Made by a program: the position numbers and the translations under genes. 64,000 bases of DNA from Microbacterium luteum (GTDB lineage: Bacteria > Actinomycetota > Actinomycetes > Actinomycetales > Microbacteriaceae): contig NZ_CP063814.1 of NCBI RefSeq assembly GCF_015277875.1, positions 744,001 through 808,000 on the forward strand, in the 5' to 3' direction. Below, piece after piece: positions 19,081 through 28,000 of the stretch. Position 1 is the stretch's first letter. Each line of letters begins with the position of its first letter. The notes under the pieces are model-generated. The model was not told the DNA's origin. It searched no databases and saw only the letters and a program-made list of their open reading frames with translations.

Positions 19081-19293
19081 ATGCTCGTAGTGACGCCTGC
19101 CGACCTCGGCAACATCGTCCGCGACCGTCGGCGCGATCGGGGCATGTCCCAGGGTGCCCTGGCCGAGGCCGTGGGCATGAGTCGACAGTGGGTCGTGCGC
19201 TTCGAGAACGGCAACGCTGCGACCGCCACGGTCGATCACCTCCTCCGGCTCGCCGAGGCGCTCGACCTCGACGTGGAAGTCGCCGCGCCATGA
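19081..19293 (+). CDS. hipB: HipB-type antitoxin, XRE helix-turn-helix
   Basis: This 70-residue protein is a compact XRE-family DNA-binding protein. The helix-turn-helix is visible in MSQGALAEAVGMSRQWVVRFENG (here in two parts: MSQGALAEAVGM and SRQWVVRFENG, about residues 22-44). It is followed directly, with a 4-base ATGA overlap, by hipA. It should bind and neutralise HipA and repress the operon through the repeats upstream. The frame is open further upstream, but that would extend through the repeats, so the ATG at 19081 is preferred. Confidence 0.88.
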   Translation: MLVVTPADLGNIVRDRRRDRGMSQGALAEAVGMSRQWVVRFENGNAATATVDHLLRLAEALDLDVEVAAP

Positions 19294-20678
19294 GTGACCG
19301 CCTCACCGCCTACCTGCGCGGAGATCGCGTCGGCTGGTTCACCGGCGTCGGGGGAGCGGTCCAGTTCGAATTCGACGATGAGTGGCGCCAGGGGGCTCGC
19401 CGCATGGAGCTGTCACTCTCCCTGCCGAAGTCGCGCCGCACCCACGGGGGCGACGCGCCCATCACCTTCCTCTGGAACCTGCTCCCCGACAACGCCACGG
19501 TTCTCGAGCGGTGGGGCGCGCGGTTCTCGGTCAGCCCGCGCAATCCGATGGCGCTCCTCGCCCATGTCGGACTCGACACCGCCGGTGCCGTCCAGCTAGC
19601 TGAATCCGATGCGCCTATCCTCGAGGGCCCTGAAGCCCTCGAGCCGATCGAGGTCGCCGAGATCGCCGCCCACCTCCGCGAACTGCGCAGCGACCCCGAA
19701 GCGTGGTTCCTTCCCGGCCATGTCGGCGGCTACTTCTCGCTCGCCGGCGCGCAGTCCAAGTTCGCCCTCGCTGCGAGAGATGCCGGATGGGCGGTGCCCA
19801 CCGGCCGCGCCGCCTCCACGCACATCCTCAAGCCCGGCATCCGAGGACTCCAGCACAGCGACCTCAACGAACACCTCTCCCTCGCGGCCGCGTCACTGCT
19901 GGGGTTGCGTGCTGCGGCCAGCCGGATCGAGCGCTTCGAGGACGAAACCGCGATCGTCGTTGAACGCTACGACCGGCTGCTCCACGGTGTGGACGTCGAG
20001 CGTCTGCACCAGGAGGATCTCGCCCAGGCGACGGCGACTCACCCCGCCAGCAAGTACCAGAACGAGGGTGGCCCCGGCATCCGCGACATCGTCGACGTCA
20101 TCCGCGAGACGCGGGGCCGGGACGTCGACGACAGCGTGCGCACATTCCTCGAGGCGACGATCTTCAACTGGGCGATCCTCGGCACCGACGCGCACGCCAA
20201 GAACTACTCGATCCTCCATGACGGCCGCCGAGGCCCTGGCCTTGCCCCGCTTTACGACGTCGCCACCGCGCTGCCCTACGACGACCTGAACACGCGTCGC
20301 GCGCGACTTTCGATGTCGTTCGGGCGCCACTACCGGGTCGCCGAGATCGAACCCCGGCACATCGCCCAGGAGGCGATCGACGCTGGCCTCGACGCAGACT
20401 GGGCGATCGCGACCGCGAAGCGCATCGTGGGCGGAGTCGCCGACGCGTATGCGGACGCTGCGAGCGCGGCGCCGCTCGCGGAGGCCGACGTCGCGTTCGC
20501 CGCGAGGATCACCGGCCGCGTGCGCGAGCGCGCCGAGCAGCTGACGCGCGAGCTCGACCGTCCGCTTCGGATCGCCGCGACGCAACGCCCTAACGGAGAC
20601 GCCGCGCAGCCCCGCAATCGCGACATCGGAGGGCCCGGCAACCCCGGATCGTTCGCATCCCCCTCTGCAGCAAAGTGA
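19290..20678 (+). CDS. hipA: HipA-type serine/threonine kinase toxin
   Basis: This 462-residue protein is a HipA-family kinase. In E. coli, HipA phosphorylates glutamyl-tRNA synthetase and induces growth arrest. Visible parts are the N-terminal HipA_N/couple-hipA region (GDAPITFLWNLLPDN), the glycine-rich GAQSKFALA segment, the ATP-binding Lys in HILKPG, the catalytic loop ILGTDAHAKNYSI, and the metal-binding Asp in LYDVATALPY. All expected catalytic residues are present. The last 35 residues are low-complexity and probably disordered. It forms a two-gene unit with hipB. Confidence 0.92.
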   Translation: MSDRLTAYLRGDRVGWFTGVGGAVQFEFDDEWRQGARRMELSLSLPKSRRTHGGDAPITFLWNLLPDNATVLERWGARFSVSPRNPMALLAHVGLDTAGAVQLAESDAPILEGPEALEPIEVAEIAAHLRELRSDPEAWFLPGHVGGYFSLAGAQSKFALAARDAGWAVPTGRAASTHILKPGIRGLQHSDLNEHLSLAAASLLGLRAAASRIERFEDETAIVVERYDRLLHGVDVERLHQEDLAQATATHPASKYQNEGGPGIRDIVDVIRETRGRDVDDSVRTFLEATIFNWAILGTDAHAKNYSILHDGRRGPGLAPLYDVATALPYDDLNTRRARLSMSFGRHYRVAEIEPRHIAQEAIDAGLDADWAIATAKRIVGGVADAYADAASAAPLAEADVAFAARITGRVRERAEQLTRELDRPLRIAATQRPNGDAAQPRNRDIGGPGNPGSFASPSAAK

Positions 20679-20775
20679 GCCGTTGGGCTGACCCAGCCCG
20701 CAGCGAATCCGCAGAACCTCAGACCCCGAAAACCGCGAATTTACGCGGCAGAAAGGGGCATCCGCGAACCCGATC

Positions 20776-20803
20776 TGCGGACTTCTGCGGACTCCCTGCG
20801 GAC
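20776..20803. repeat. Three TGCGGAC heptamers in helical phase
   Basis: TGCGGAC occurs at 20776, 20786 and 20797, in the 158-base gap between the convergent hipA and yajQ stops. I see no gene or clear terminator in this gap. The repeats may mark a protein-binding site or the edge of the acquired hipBA segment. Confidence 0.4.
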
Positions 20804-20836
20804 CGAAAGCAGAAAATCCCTGATCAGATGCCTGTG

Positions 20837-21325
20837 CTACCGGTAGTTGACGAACTGCAGATCGACGTCGAGGTCGGCGGCCTTGAGCAGGCGCTGCACC
20901 TCCTGCAGGTCGTCGCGGCTCTTCGACTGCACGCGCAGCTCGTCGCCCTGGATCTGCGACTTGACCGACTTCGGCCCCTCGTCGCGGATGATCTTGCCGA
21001 TCTTCTTCGCGTTCTCCTGCGAGATGCCTTCCTTGAGCGTGGAGACGATGCGGAACTCCTTGCCGCTGGCCTGCGGCTCGCCGCTGTCGAGGGTCTTCAG
21101 GGAGATGCCGCGCTTGATGAGCTTGGTCTGGAAGACGTCGAGGGCCGCCGTCGCACGCTCCTCGCTGTTGGCCTTGATCAGCACGGCCTCGCCGCTCCAT
21201 TCGATCGAGACGCCGGTGCCTTTGAAGTCGTAGCGCTGCTCGAGCTCCTTGCGGGCCTGATTGAGCGCGTTGTCGGCTTCCTGGCGATCGATCTTGGAGA
21301 CGATGTCAAAACTGGAGTCTGCCAT
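20837..21325 (-). CDS. yajQ: YajQ-family cyclic-di-GMP-binding protein
   Basis: This 162-residue protein matches the full YajQ family: [20 protein letters not shown] at the N-terminus, RYDFKGT, the [10 protein letters not shown] region, [19 protein letters not shown] and [16 protein letters not shown]. Family members have two ferredoxin-like domains and bind nucleotides; some bind c-di-GMP and act as transcription co-factors. No diguanylate cyclase gene is in the window, so the ligand in this organism is not known. ATG start at 21325. Confidence 0.93.
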   Translation of the reverse strand: MADSSFDIVSKIDRQEADNALNQARKELEQRYDFKGTGVSIEWSGEAVLIKANSEERATAALDVFQTKLIKRGISLKTLDSGEPQASGKEFRIVSTLKEGISQENAKKIGKIIRDEGPKSVKSQIQGDELRVQSKSRDDLQEVQRLLKAADLDVDLQFVNYR

Positions 21326-21438
21326 CCCCCAAATCTACTCTCGCAAGCACTCGCAGTCCCCACCGGTCTGCGGACCCGACGCCGACCGAGTGCGGGGCGG
21401 CTCTGGTGGGGGAGGGCGGCATCCGACACACTGAACGG

Positions 21439-22350
21439 ATGGGATCAGCGTTGACCACCATAGGACTTCCCGTCGCGCTCGGGATCATCATGTTCGGCCT
21501 CGGGCTGAGCCTCACGCCGCGCGACTTCGCCCGTGTCGCGACGCAGCCCAAGGCCGTGCTCGTCGCCCTCGGGTGTCAGCTGCTGCTCCTCCCGGTCTTG
21601 TGTTTCGGCCTGGTGATTCTCTTTCAGCTCCCCCCGATCCTCGCGGTCGGGATGATGATGCTCGCCGCCTCGCCGGGTGGCACGACCGCGAACCTCTACT
21701 CACACTTGTTCCGCGGCGACATCGCCCTGAACATCTCGCTCACCGCCCTGAACTCGGTCATCGCCGTCGTGACCCTCCCGCTGATCACGAACTTCGCGAT
21801 CTGGTACTTCGATCCATTCGACGATCAGCTCGGCCTGCAGTGGGCCAAGACCCTCGAGGTGTTCGCGATCGTGCTGCTTCCCGTCATCGGCGGCATGATC
21901 GTGCGCCGACTCTGGCCGCGGTTCGCCCACGGGATGGACCGGCCCGTGCGGGTGACCTCGGTGATCGTCCTGGTCATCGTGATCGCCGGGGCCGTCGCGG
22001 CGAACTGGGCGCTGCTGGTCGAGAACGCCGGGCGCCTCGCGCTCATCACCATCGTGTTCTGTGCGCTCAGTCTGTCGGTCGGATACCTCGTGCCGCGACT
22101 GGTGCGAGTCGGGCGCCGGCAGGCGATCGCGTCGTCGTTCGAGATCGGCATCCACAACGCCACCCTCGCGATCGTCATCGCCCAGACGGTGCTGGGGTCG
22201 GTCGAGCTGAGCCTTCCCGCCGCTGTCTACGGCGTGCTGATGTTCTTCATCGCGTTCGGCTTCGGATTCCTCATCCGGGGAAGGCAGGATGCGCCCGACA
22301 CCGACGGGACAGAAGCGGCCGCGGCCTCCACAAGCGGGGAGCGGGCATGA
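21439..22350 (+). CDS. Bile acid:sodium symporter (BASS) family transporter
   Basis: This 303-residue membrane protein has about nine to ten membrane segments. The family motif region MLAASPGGTTANLYSHLFRGD is clear (here as ASPGGTTANLYSH), and a second conserved site is FEIGIHNATLA. Such proteins import small organic anions with sodium in the cytoplasmic membrane; bacterial substrates vary (pantoate, 2-oxo acids), so none is assigned. The ATG at 21439 is preferred over an upstream GTG at 21406, because the latter adds only a charged, unconserved leader. Confidence 0.87.
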   Translation: MGSALTTIGLPVALGIIMFGLGLSLTPRDFARVATQPKAVLVALGCQLLLLPVLCFGLVILFQLPPILAVGMMMLAASPGGTTANLYSHLFRGDIALNISLTALNSVIAVVTLPLITNFAIWYFDPFDDQLGLQWAKTLEVFAIVLLPVIGGMIVRRLWPRFAHGMDRPVRVTSVIVLVIVIAGAVAANWALLVENAGRLALITIVFCALSLSVGYLVPRLVRVGRRQAIASSFEIGIHNATLAIVIAQTVLGSVELSLPAAVYGVLMFFIAFGFGFLIRGRQDAPDTDGTEAAAASTSGERA

Positions 22351-22418
22351 CGGGCGGATGCCTCCCGGAGCCGTCGGCGGAGTCCTTAGACTGGCCGCAC
22401 ACCGGACGAGGAGGCTGC

Positions 22419-22907
22419 ATGCGCCCGTTGACCGAGAACGACGTCCGCGAGTCGTTCGTGAACGCCGCACCCGAGGAGATCACGCGGGTGAAGCTGCCCG
22501 CCGACTTCGTGCTGACGGAGTGGGACCACACCGACTTCTTCGCATGGCGGGATCCGCAGACCCGCGGCAGGGGCTACATGATCGCCGAGGTCGGCGGGGA
22601 ACCGACCGGTGTGGTGCTGCGGGCGAGCTCGGGCTCGTCCCACGCCCGCCCGGCGATGTGCAACCTGTGTCACACGATGCAGCCCGGCGACCAGGTCGCC
22701 CTGTTCACGGCGCGCAAAGCGGGGGATGCCGGCGACAACGGCGACAGCATCGGCACGTACATCTGCGCCGACCTGTCGTGTCATGAGAACGTTCGGCTTG
22801 CCGCGCCTCTGGCTCCGAACGAGATGCGGGCGAGTGTCGACCGCCGCATCGACGGCACCCGTCAGCGCGCCGAGGCGCTCGTGAACCGCGTGGCGGAGGC
22901 CGCATGA
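22419..22907 (+). CDS. FBP domain protein with treble-clef zinc finger
   Basis: This 162-residue protein matches the actinobacterial FBP domain, related to the C-terminal zinc finger of EF-G-binding fusidic-acid-resistance proteins. Four cysteines in two pairs (MCNLCHTMQ and YICADLSC) form the expected treble clef. FBP proteins in Firmicutes bind EF-G and free it from ribosomes; whether this lone-domain version does so is unknown. GAGGAGG precedes the ATG at 22419. It overlaps the following kinase gene by 4 bases. Confidence 0.85.
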   Translation: MRPLTENDVRESFVNAAPEEITRVKLPADFVLTEWDHTDFFAWRDPQTRGRGYMIAEVGGEPTGVVLRASSGSSHARPAMCNLCHTMQPGDQVALFTARKAGDAGDNGDSIGTYICADLSCHENVRLAAPLAPNEMRASVDRRIDGTRQRAEALVNRVAEAA

Positions 22908-23815
22908 CCGGCTCGGTGGTCGTCATCGGCGACGCGCTCATCGACGAGATCCGCGACGAGCGCGGAGTGCGGGAGTTCGTCGGGGGAGCGGCGCTGAACG
23001 TGGCGGTCGGGCTCACTCGGCTGGGCGTTCCCACGACGCTCATCGCGATGGTCGGCGACGACGAGTCCGGCGATCACATCCGCTCCTACCTCCACGACTA
23101 CGACGTCGAGCTCCTCGCCTCTCCTGCGCCGCGCGGTTCGTCGCGCGCCGTCAGCACACGGGGTCCCGGTGGCGAGCCGGTGTACGAGTTCAACGAGGCG
23201 GCGCAGAACCGCAGCATCCGGTTCGGCGAGGCCGAACGCGCTGCGATCTCGACGGCCGCGGTCGTGGCCGTCAGCTGCTTCCCGTTCGATGTCCCCGCCG
23301 AGGCCGAGGCGCTCGCCGACGCTCTCGAGACATCCGTCGTCGCCCTCGATCCGAATCCGCGCGAGGGGATGATGCACGACCGCGCCGAATTCGTGCGCGG
23401 GTTCGAGGCGCTCGCCGCGTCGGCCGACCTCGTGAAGGTGGGCGACGACGACGCGACGCTGCTGTACCGGCAGGGGCTCGACACCGTCGTGGAGCGACTG
23501 CGCGCGGCCGGAGCCACCGCGGTGCTCGCCACGCGAGGGCGCGACGGCGCGACGATCGTCGCCGGCACGGAGTCCATCACACAGCCGATCTCCACCATGC
23601 CCGGGCCGATCGTCGACACGATGGGGGCGGGCGACGCGTCATTTGCGGTGACGATCGCCGCCCTCGCCGACGCCGAGGGCGCGGTCGTGCCCGATTGGCG
23701 GGAGATCCTCGTCGACGCGATGGATGCGGCGGCTGCCACGTGCCGCTTCGAGGGGGCGCTACTGCGCCTGCCGTCGGTGTTCGATGACACCGATATCGAC
23801 CGCATCGGCACGTGA
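22904..23815 (+). CDS. PfkB-family sugar kinase
   Basis: This 303-residue ribokinase-fold enzyme has the N-terminal GGAALNVAVGLTRLGVPT signature (about residues 27-44) and the C-terminal PfkB motif DTMGAGDASFAVT with the catalytic Asp and anion hole. It likely phosphorylates a sugar such as fructose or a related compound, but the substrate cannot be read from sequence. It is translationally coupled to the FBP-domain gene. Confidence 0.87.
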   Translation: MTGSVVVIGDALIDEIRDERGVREFVGGAALNVAVGLTRLGVPTTLIAMVGDDESGDHIRSYLHDYDVELLASPAPRGSSRAVSTRGPGGEPVYEFNEAAQNRSIRFGEAERAAISTAAVVAVSCFPFDVPAEAEALADALETSVVALDPNPREGMMHDRAEFVRGFEALAASADLVKVGDDDATLLYRQGLDTVVERLRAAGATAVLATRGRDGATIVAGTESITQPISTMPGPIVDTMGAGDASFAVTIAALADAEGAVVPDWREILVDAMDAAAATCRFEGALLRLPSVFDDTDIDRIGT

Positions 23816-23926
23816 TGCCGCGGGGCATCGGGGACCGCCTGCGTCGATTTCTGCGGGCGCGTATCCGGGGGTAAGATTGTTGATCGCGCCTCTGGTCGAC
23901 TGGAAAAGCCGGACAGGTGCGCACTT

Positions 23927-24008
23927 GGCGAGTTACCCAAGCGGCCAAAGGGATCTGACTGTAAATCAGCCGTCTTCGACTTCGGGGGTTCGAATCCCTC
24001 ACTCGCCA
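23927..24008 (+). tRNA. tRNA-Tyr (GTA)
   Basis: The 7-bp acceptor stem GGCGAGT/ACTCGCC closes the molecule. The anticodon stem-loop TCTGACTGTAAATCAGC places GTA at 23961-23963. A long variable arm (CGTCTTCGACTTCG) and the T-loop GTTCGAATC identify a class II tRNA-Tyr. The CCA tail is not encoded. A TAAGAT at 23872-23877 is a possible -10 element. Confidence 0.96.
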
Positions 24009-24016
24009 CTCATGTG

Positions 24017-24043
24017 AAAGGCCCCGCGATGCGCGGGGCCTTT
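24017..24043 (+). terminator. Rho-independent terminator after tRNA-Tyr
   Basis: AAAGGCCCCGCG and CGCGGGGCCTTT form a 12-bp stem around a 3-base loop, ending in a short T run, 9 bases after the tRNA. The flanking A and T runs allow termination in both directions. Confidence 0.88.
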
Positions 24044-24147
24044 CGTCGTTCCCGGTTCATCCACAGCCCGCCGCCTGACCCTCGCCCGGGTCGATGACCC
24101 CGTGCGAGGATGGTCGATGCGGAGCACCCGCGGAGAAAGGTTCGACC

Positions 24148-25347
24148 ATGACTGCGCCCTATCCACCCGAAGCCCCGGCCGACGAGACCTCGAGCTCGAA
24201 GCTGATCCGTGCCGCGATCTGGGTCGCGATCGGCGCGCTCATCGCGGCCGCGTTCGTGTGCGTGGTGTGGGTGTTCGTCGGCTCCGACAACGGCATCATC
24301 GGTCGGGCCTTCCTCACGATCCTGCTGTTGGCGGGCTTCGCCGGTGCCGCCCTGCTGGATGCGCATCTCGCGCCACGACGACCGGCATGGTTCGCGCTGG
24401 CGAGCATGGGCGTCTGGATCGTCATCCTGCTGCTCGGGGCGACCATGATCTGGATGCCGGAGCGCTCCTTCTACAGCGGCTTCGGCCGTTTCGTGCAGTT
24501 CCTGCTCATCGTGCTGGTGCTGCAGCTCGTGCTGCTGCACGTGCGCCTGTTCACCAAGGCGCTGCAGCGCAACCGCACGACCTTCACTCTCGTGGTCTAC
24601 GCCGTGACGGTGAGCCTCGTGGCCATCCTCGCCGTCATGCTCGTGCTGCCGCTCGCCTTCCACGAGTACATCCGATTCGCCTCGCTCTACTGGCGCTTCG
24701 TCGTCGCCATCACGATCCTCGCCGCCGTCGGCACCGCGCTGCTGCCGCTCGTGAACGCCCTGTTCGCACCCCGCCCGCCGCGTGCCCGGCCGGCGCCGGT
24801 GGCCTGGCCGACCTACGTCGACGGTCGCACTCCGCTGCCGGTTCTCGTCGACGGAAGCCCCGACTGGAACGCCTACTACACCGGCTACCCCACTCAGCCC
24901 TACGCGCAGCCCGGCGCCGCACAGCAGCCGACGCCCGCGTATCAGCCCGAGCCGACGTACCCGCCCCCGGCGGCCGCCGCTCCGACACCAGGCGTCGCCG
25001 AGCCACCGGCGTACGCCCCGCAGACCGCCGCACCCGAGCCTTCCGCGCAGCGGCCGCCGGAGACCGCTCCGCCGGTGCCGCCGGCGCCCGCCGATGACCC
25101 CGCGCCGGCTCAGCCGGCGGGGGAGCCCGGCGGAGGCGAACCGCAGCCGACATCGGCCGCCGGTCACGCCGCGCGCCAGCAGCCGCCCTCGCCCATGCCC
25201 TGGGGGCCCGCTCCGGCCACGGAGTCGTTCCCCGCCGGTCCCCAGCGCTCCGGTGCCCAGGAGGATGCCGGCGACGCAGACACCCCGCCGGCCGCGCCCG
25301 GCTACGAGGGCTACCCGCCGCCCCCGCCGCTGCCGCCGCGCACCTGA
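24148..25347 (+). CDS. Membrane protein with proline-rich C-terminal tail
   Basis: This 399-residue protein has about five to six hydrophobic segments in residues 20-215 (for example AAIWVAIGALIAAAFVCVVW and FLLIVLVLQLVLLHV), then a tail of roughly 185 residues dominated by Pro, Ala and Gln with occasional Tyr (TPAYQPEPTYPPPA). The tail is probably disordered and may bind other envelope proteins. I do not recognise a family with known function. GAGAAAGG precedes the ATG at 24148. It converges on the FAD oxidoreductase gene. Confidence 0.8.
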   Translation: MTAPYPPEAPADETSSSKLIRAAIWVAIGALIAAAFVCVVWVFVGSDNGIIGRAFLTILLLAGFAGAALLDAHLAPRRPAWFALASMGVWIVILLLGATMIWMPERSFYSGFGRFVQFLLIVLVLQLVLLHVRLFTKALQRNRTTFTLVVYAVTVSLVAILAVMLVLPLAFHEYIRFASLYWRFVVAITILAAVGTALLPLVNALFAPRPPRARPAPVAWPTYVDGRTPLPVLVDGSPDWNAYYTGYPTQPYAQPGAAQQPTPAYQPEPTYPPPAAAAPTPGVAEPPAYAPQTAAPEPSAQRPPETAPPVPPAPADDPAPAQPAGEPGGGEPQPTSAAGHAARQQPPSPMPWGPAPATESFPAGPQRSGAQEDAGDADTPPAAPGYEGYPPPPPLPPRT

Positions 25348-25356
25348 CCGTTCGAC

Positions 25357-25404
25357 TCACGCGACCTCGACGCGTGACGCCCGTCGGGATCCGCGAGCGT
25401 CACG
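25357..25404. terminator. Overlapping hairpins between convergent genes
   Basis: TCACGCG/CGCGTGA (25357-25377) and CGTGACGC/GCGTCACG (25373-25404) are two mutually exclusive stems between the membrane-protein stop and the end of the oxidoreductase gene. No T run follows, so this is a weak candidate for bidirectional termination. Confidence 0.4.
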
Positions 25405-26992
25405 CTCCGAGGATCTCCCGGACCGCCATCGCCGCGTTGTGGCCGCCGAGACCGCTGACCGCGCCGCCTCGTCGCGCGCCGGAGCCGCAGAGCAGGATCC
25501 GGTCGTGCGCGGTGGCGACACCCCACCGTCGTGCGGAAGTGTCGAGCGTCTCGCCGGGTTCCGCCCACGGCCATGACAGCGGGCCGTGGAAGATGTCCCC
25601 GGCGACCATGCCGAGGGACGCTTCGAGGTCGGCTGTCGTGCGCGCTTCGATGCAGGGGTCTCCGTCCGCATCCTCGTAGAGGCAGCCGGCCAGCGGCTCG
25701 CCCAGTACCGCGTCGAGGGACCGTTCGGCCGCGGAGAGCAGTTCGCTCCGATACGCGTCCGGGTCGCGGCCCGCCGCCAGCCGGTGCGGCACGTGCAGCC
25801 CGAAGAGGGTGAGCGTCTGCGCGCCCGTCGCCCGCAACGGGTCACCGAGGATCGACGGGTCGGACAGCGAGTGGCAGTAGATCTCGGCCGGAAGCGGATC
25901 CGGCACGCGACCGGCCTGCGCGGCGGCTGCCGCCGAGTCCAGCTGCGAGAGTGTCTCGTTCACGTGGAACGTGCCCGAGAACGCCGCCTCCGGCGCGACG
26001 TGCGCATCGCGTAGCCGCGGCAGTCGTCGCAGCAGCATGTTCACCTTCAGCTGCGCGCCCTCGACGGGTGCGCTTGAATCGGCCGCATCCGCCCCGCCCG
26101 CGCGCAGCAGGTCGGTGAGCACGGCAGGCCCGACTCCGCTGAGCACGATCCGACCGTTCAGCACGCGAGGTTCGTCGCCGCCCACGTGCACTTCGCCGTC
26201 GGGCGATATCGCCGTCACGGGCGCCGCCGTGAGAATCTGCGCGCCCGCGGCGCGAGCCGCCCGTTCGAGTTCGCTCGTCACCCGTCCCATCCCGCCGACC
26301 GGCACATCCCAGTCGCCGGTTCCGCCGCCGATGACGTGGTAGAGGAAGCACCGGTTCTGCCGGAGAGATGGGTCATCGGCGGCGGCGAACGTGCCGATCA
26401 GGCCGTCGGTGAGCACCATGCCTCGAGCGATGTCCGACGTGACGGATGCGCGTACGAGGCCGCCGAGCGGCTGCTCCACCAGCGCCTCCCACAGGCCGTC
26501 GTCGCCCCATCGAGCCCTCATCTCCGCTGCGGACGGGAGGGGAGAGGTCATCGACGGGAAGGTCGCCGCGGCGACGGCGCCGAGGCGGTCGGACAGGTCG
26601 GCGAAGCGTCGCGCTTCGTGCGGGTCCCCGGTGACGCGCGCGAAGGAGTCCGCCGTGGCCTGCGCATCCGCCGTGTCGATCAGGACACCGCGATCGGGAT
26701 GGAGCGGATCGGGCGTATACGAGGAGTATCGCCGGCGCGTCAACCGCACCCGCAGTCCGAGATCGTCGATCACGTGGCGGGGCAGGAGGCTCACCAGGTA
26801 GGAGTACCGCGACAGGCGTGCGTCGACTCCGGCCCACGGCCGTTCCGACACCGCGGCGCCGCCGACGTGGCCGAGGCGTTCGAGGACCGCGACCGAGCGA
26901 CCGTCGCGGGCGAGGTAGGCGGCGGCGACGAGGGCGTTGTGGCCCCCGCCCACGATGACGACGTCATGGGTGTGCGCGGCAACGGCGACCAT
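25400..26992 (-). CDS. FAD-dependent oxidoreductase, phytoene-desaturase-like (CrtI/PDCD fold)
   Basis: This 530-residue flavoprotein starts with the FAD motif VVIVGGGHNALVAAAYLARDG (residues about 10-30; core GGGHNALVAA) and ends with the conserved C-terminal FAD motif LLCGSGARRGGAVSGLGGHNAA. It belongs to the broad NAD(P)/FAD oxidoreductase group called phytoene-dehydrogenase-like, but no carotenoid genes are near, so the substrate is unknown. The frame is open upstream to 27307, but that would overlap the divergent phosphatase gene; the ATG at 26992 directly before the FAD motif is the credible start. Confidence 0.85.
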   Translation of the reverse strand: MVAVAAHTHDVVIVGGGHNALVAAAYLARDGRSVAVLERLGHVGGAAVSERPWAGVDARLSRYSYLVSLLPRHVIDDLGLRVRLTRRRYSSYTPDPLHPDRGVLIDTADAQATADSFARVTGDPHEARRFADLSDRLGAVAAATFPSMTSPLPSAAEMRARWGDDGLWEALVEQPLGGLVRASVTSDIARGMVLTDGLIGTFAAADDPSLRQNRCFLYHVIGGGTGDWDVPVGGMGRVTSELERAARAAGAQILTAAPVTAISPDGEVHVGGDEPRVLNGRIVLSGVGPAVLTDLLRAGGADAADSSAPVEGAQLKVNMLLRRLPRLRDAHVAPEAAFSGTFHVNETLSQLDSAAAAAQAGRVPDPLPAEIYCHSLSDPSILGDPLRATGAQTLTLFGLHVPHRLAAGRDPDAYRSELLSAAERSLDAVLGEPLAGCLYEDADGDPCIEARTTADLEASLGMVAGDIFHGPLSWPWAEPGETLDTSARRWGVATAHDRILLCGSGARRGGAVSGLGGHNAAMAVREILGA

Positions 26993-27029
26993 GCCTTCAC
27001 CGTAACCACCCGGCGTATAGCGTGGAAGC

Positions 27030-27824
27030 ATGACGCTTGCCGCCGAACTCGAGGCCATCGCGATCGCCGTCGCTCGAGAGGGCGGCGACCTCGCCCGTCG
27101 TCGTCGCAGCGAGGGGGTGGCGATCGCCGCGACGAAGTCGGCCCTGGCCGACATCGTCACCGAGGCCGACCGCGAGGTCGAGACGCTCATCCGTGACCGG
27201 ATCGCCGTCGCACGCCCCGATGACGGCTTTCTCGGCGAGGAGGGCGGCACGCACGCCGGCACGTCGGGCATCACGTGGGTCGTCGACCCGATCGACGGCA
27301 CGGTCAACTACGCGTTCGGCATCCCGGCATACGCGACCAGCGTCGCGGCTGTGACCGGAACGCCGACGCCGGGGGCGTGGGAGGTGCTCGCCGGTGTCGT
27401 CTACAGCCCCGCCCAGGGAGAGCTGTTCCACGCCGCCGCCGGTCACGGAGCGTGGCTCGACGGACGTCAGCTGAGCGTCAACGCCGCACCCGGCCCCGCC
27501 GGAGCGCTGCTGGCCACGGGTTTCGGCTACGACGCCGCCACTCACGCGGCCGACCTCGCGCTCGTCGGCCGCGTGATGCCCCTCGCCCGCGACATCCGCC
27601 GCATCGGCGCCGCCGCGCTCGACATCGCGTACGTCGCCGCCGGCCGGGTCGACGGTTTCTTCGAACGCGGACTCAAGCCCTGGGACCACGCCGCCGCCGA
27701 TCTGCTCGTCACCGAGTCGGGCGGTGAGATCGCGTGGATCGACGATCAGGAGCGCCCGCTGACGGTGGCCGCCGGTCCTGCGCTGATCGAGCAGCTGGTC
27801 GCCGTCGCGTCGCGCCCGGCCTGA
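27030..27824 (+). CDS. Inositol-monophosphatase family phosphatase
   Basis: This 264-residue enzyme carries the metal-binding motifs of the family: GEEGG (about residues 70-74), VDPIDGTVNYAFG with the two catalytic Asp residues, and the C-terminal KPWDHAAADLLVTESGG. Family members in actinobacteria hydrolyse inositol phosphate, histidinol phosphate or fructose-1,6-bisphosphate, and sequence alone does not separate these here. It is divergently arranged with the FAD oxidoreductase, with 37 bases between the starts. Confidence 0.9.
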   Translation: MTLAAELEAIAIAVAREGGDLARRRRSEGVAIAATKSALADIVTEADREVETLIRDRIAVARPDDGFLGEEGGTHAGTSGITWVVDPIDGTVNYAFGIPAYATSVAAVTGTPTPGAWEVLAGVVYSPAQGELFHAAAGHGAWLDGRQLSVNAAPGPAGALLATGFGYDAATHAADLALVGRVMPLARDIRRIGAAALDIAYVAAGRVDGFFERGLKPWDHAAADLLVTESGGEIAWIDDQERPLTVAAGPALIEQLVAVASRPA

Positions 27825-27899
27825 AACACAAACGTCACATATGGATTCGCCGAACCGCATGTCCACGGATGGAGTTCTCAGGGTCGCGCGGGTAGGGTG

Positions 27900-27915
27900 T
27901 TTACCCGATCGTTAC
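27900..27915 (-). promoter_or_regulatory. MtrA-like direct-repeat site upstream of the M23 peptidase gene
   Basis: Read on the minus strand, GTAAC GATCGG GTAAA is a pair of GTAA(C/A) units spaced by 6 bases, the layout of MtrA response-regulator boxes in actinobacteria. MtrA controls peptidoglycan hydrolases including M23 peptidases in corynebacteria. The site is about 85 bases before the gene. The 85 bases between hold two potential hairpins (around 27917-27941 and 27938-27963) but no riboswitch that I recognise. Confidence 0.5.
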
Positions 27916-28000
27916 TTTTCACCGTTCGGTCGGTGAGAAGGGTCTATTCCCCCGAAAGACCGTCGCTTCCCCCGCGACTCGACCCGAGAGCCCCACCCGC

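Noticed and set aside
23098..24009. A minus-strand frame beginning MASEGFEPPKSKTADLQ
   Set aside because: This peptide is the well-known antisense reading of a tRNA (here tRNA-Tyr) plus the PfkB gene, not a protein.
27825..28000. c-di-AMP (ydaO) riboswitch before the M23 peptidase gene
   Set aside because: Cell-wall hydrolase genes often carry one in actinobacteria, but I could not find the conserved core here, only simple hairpins.
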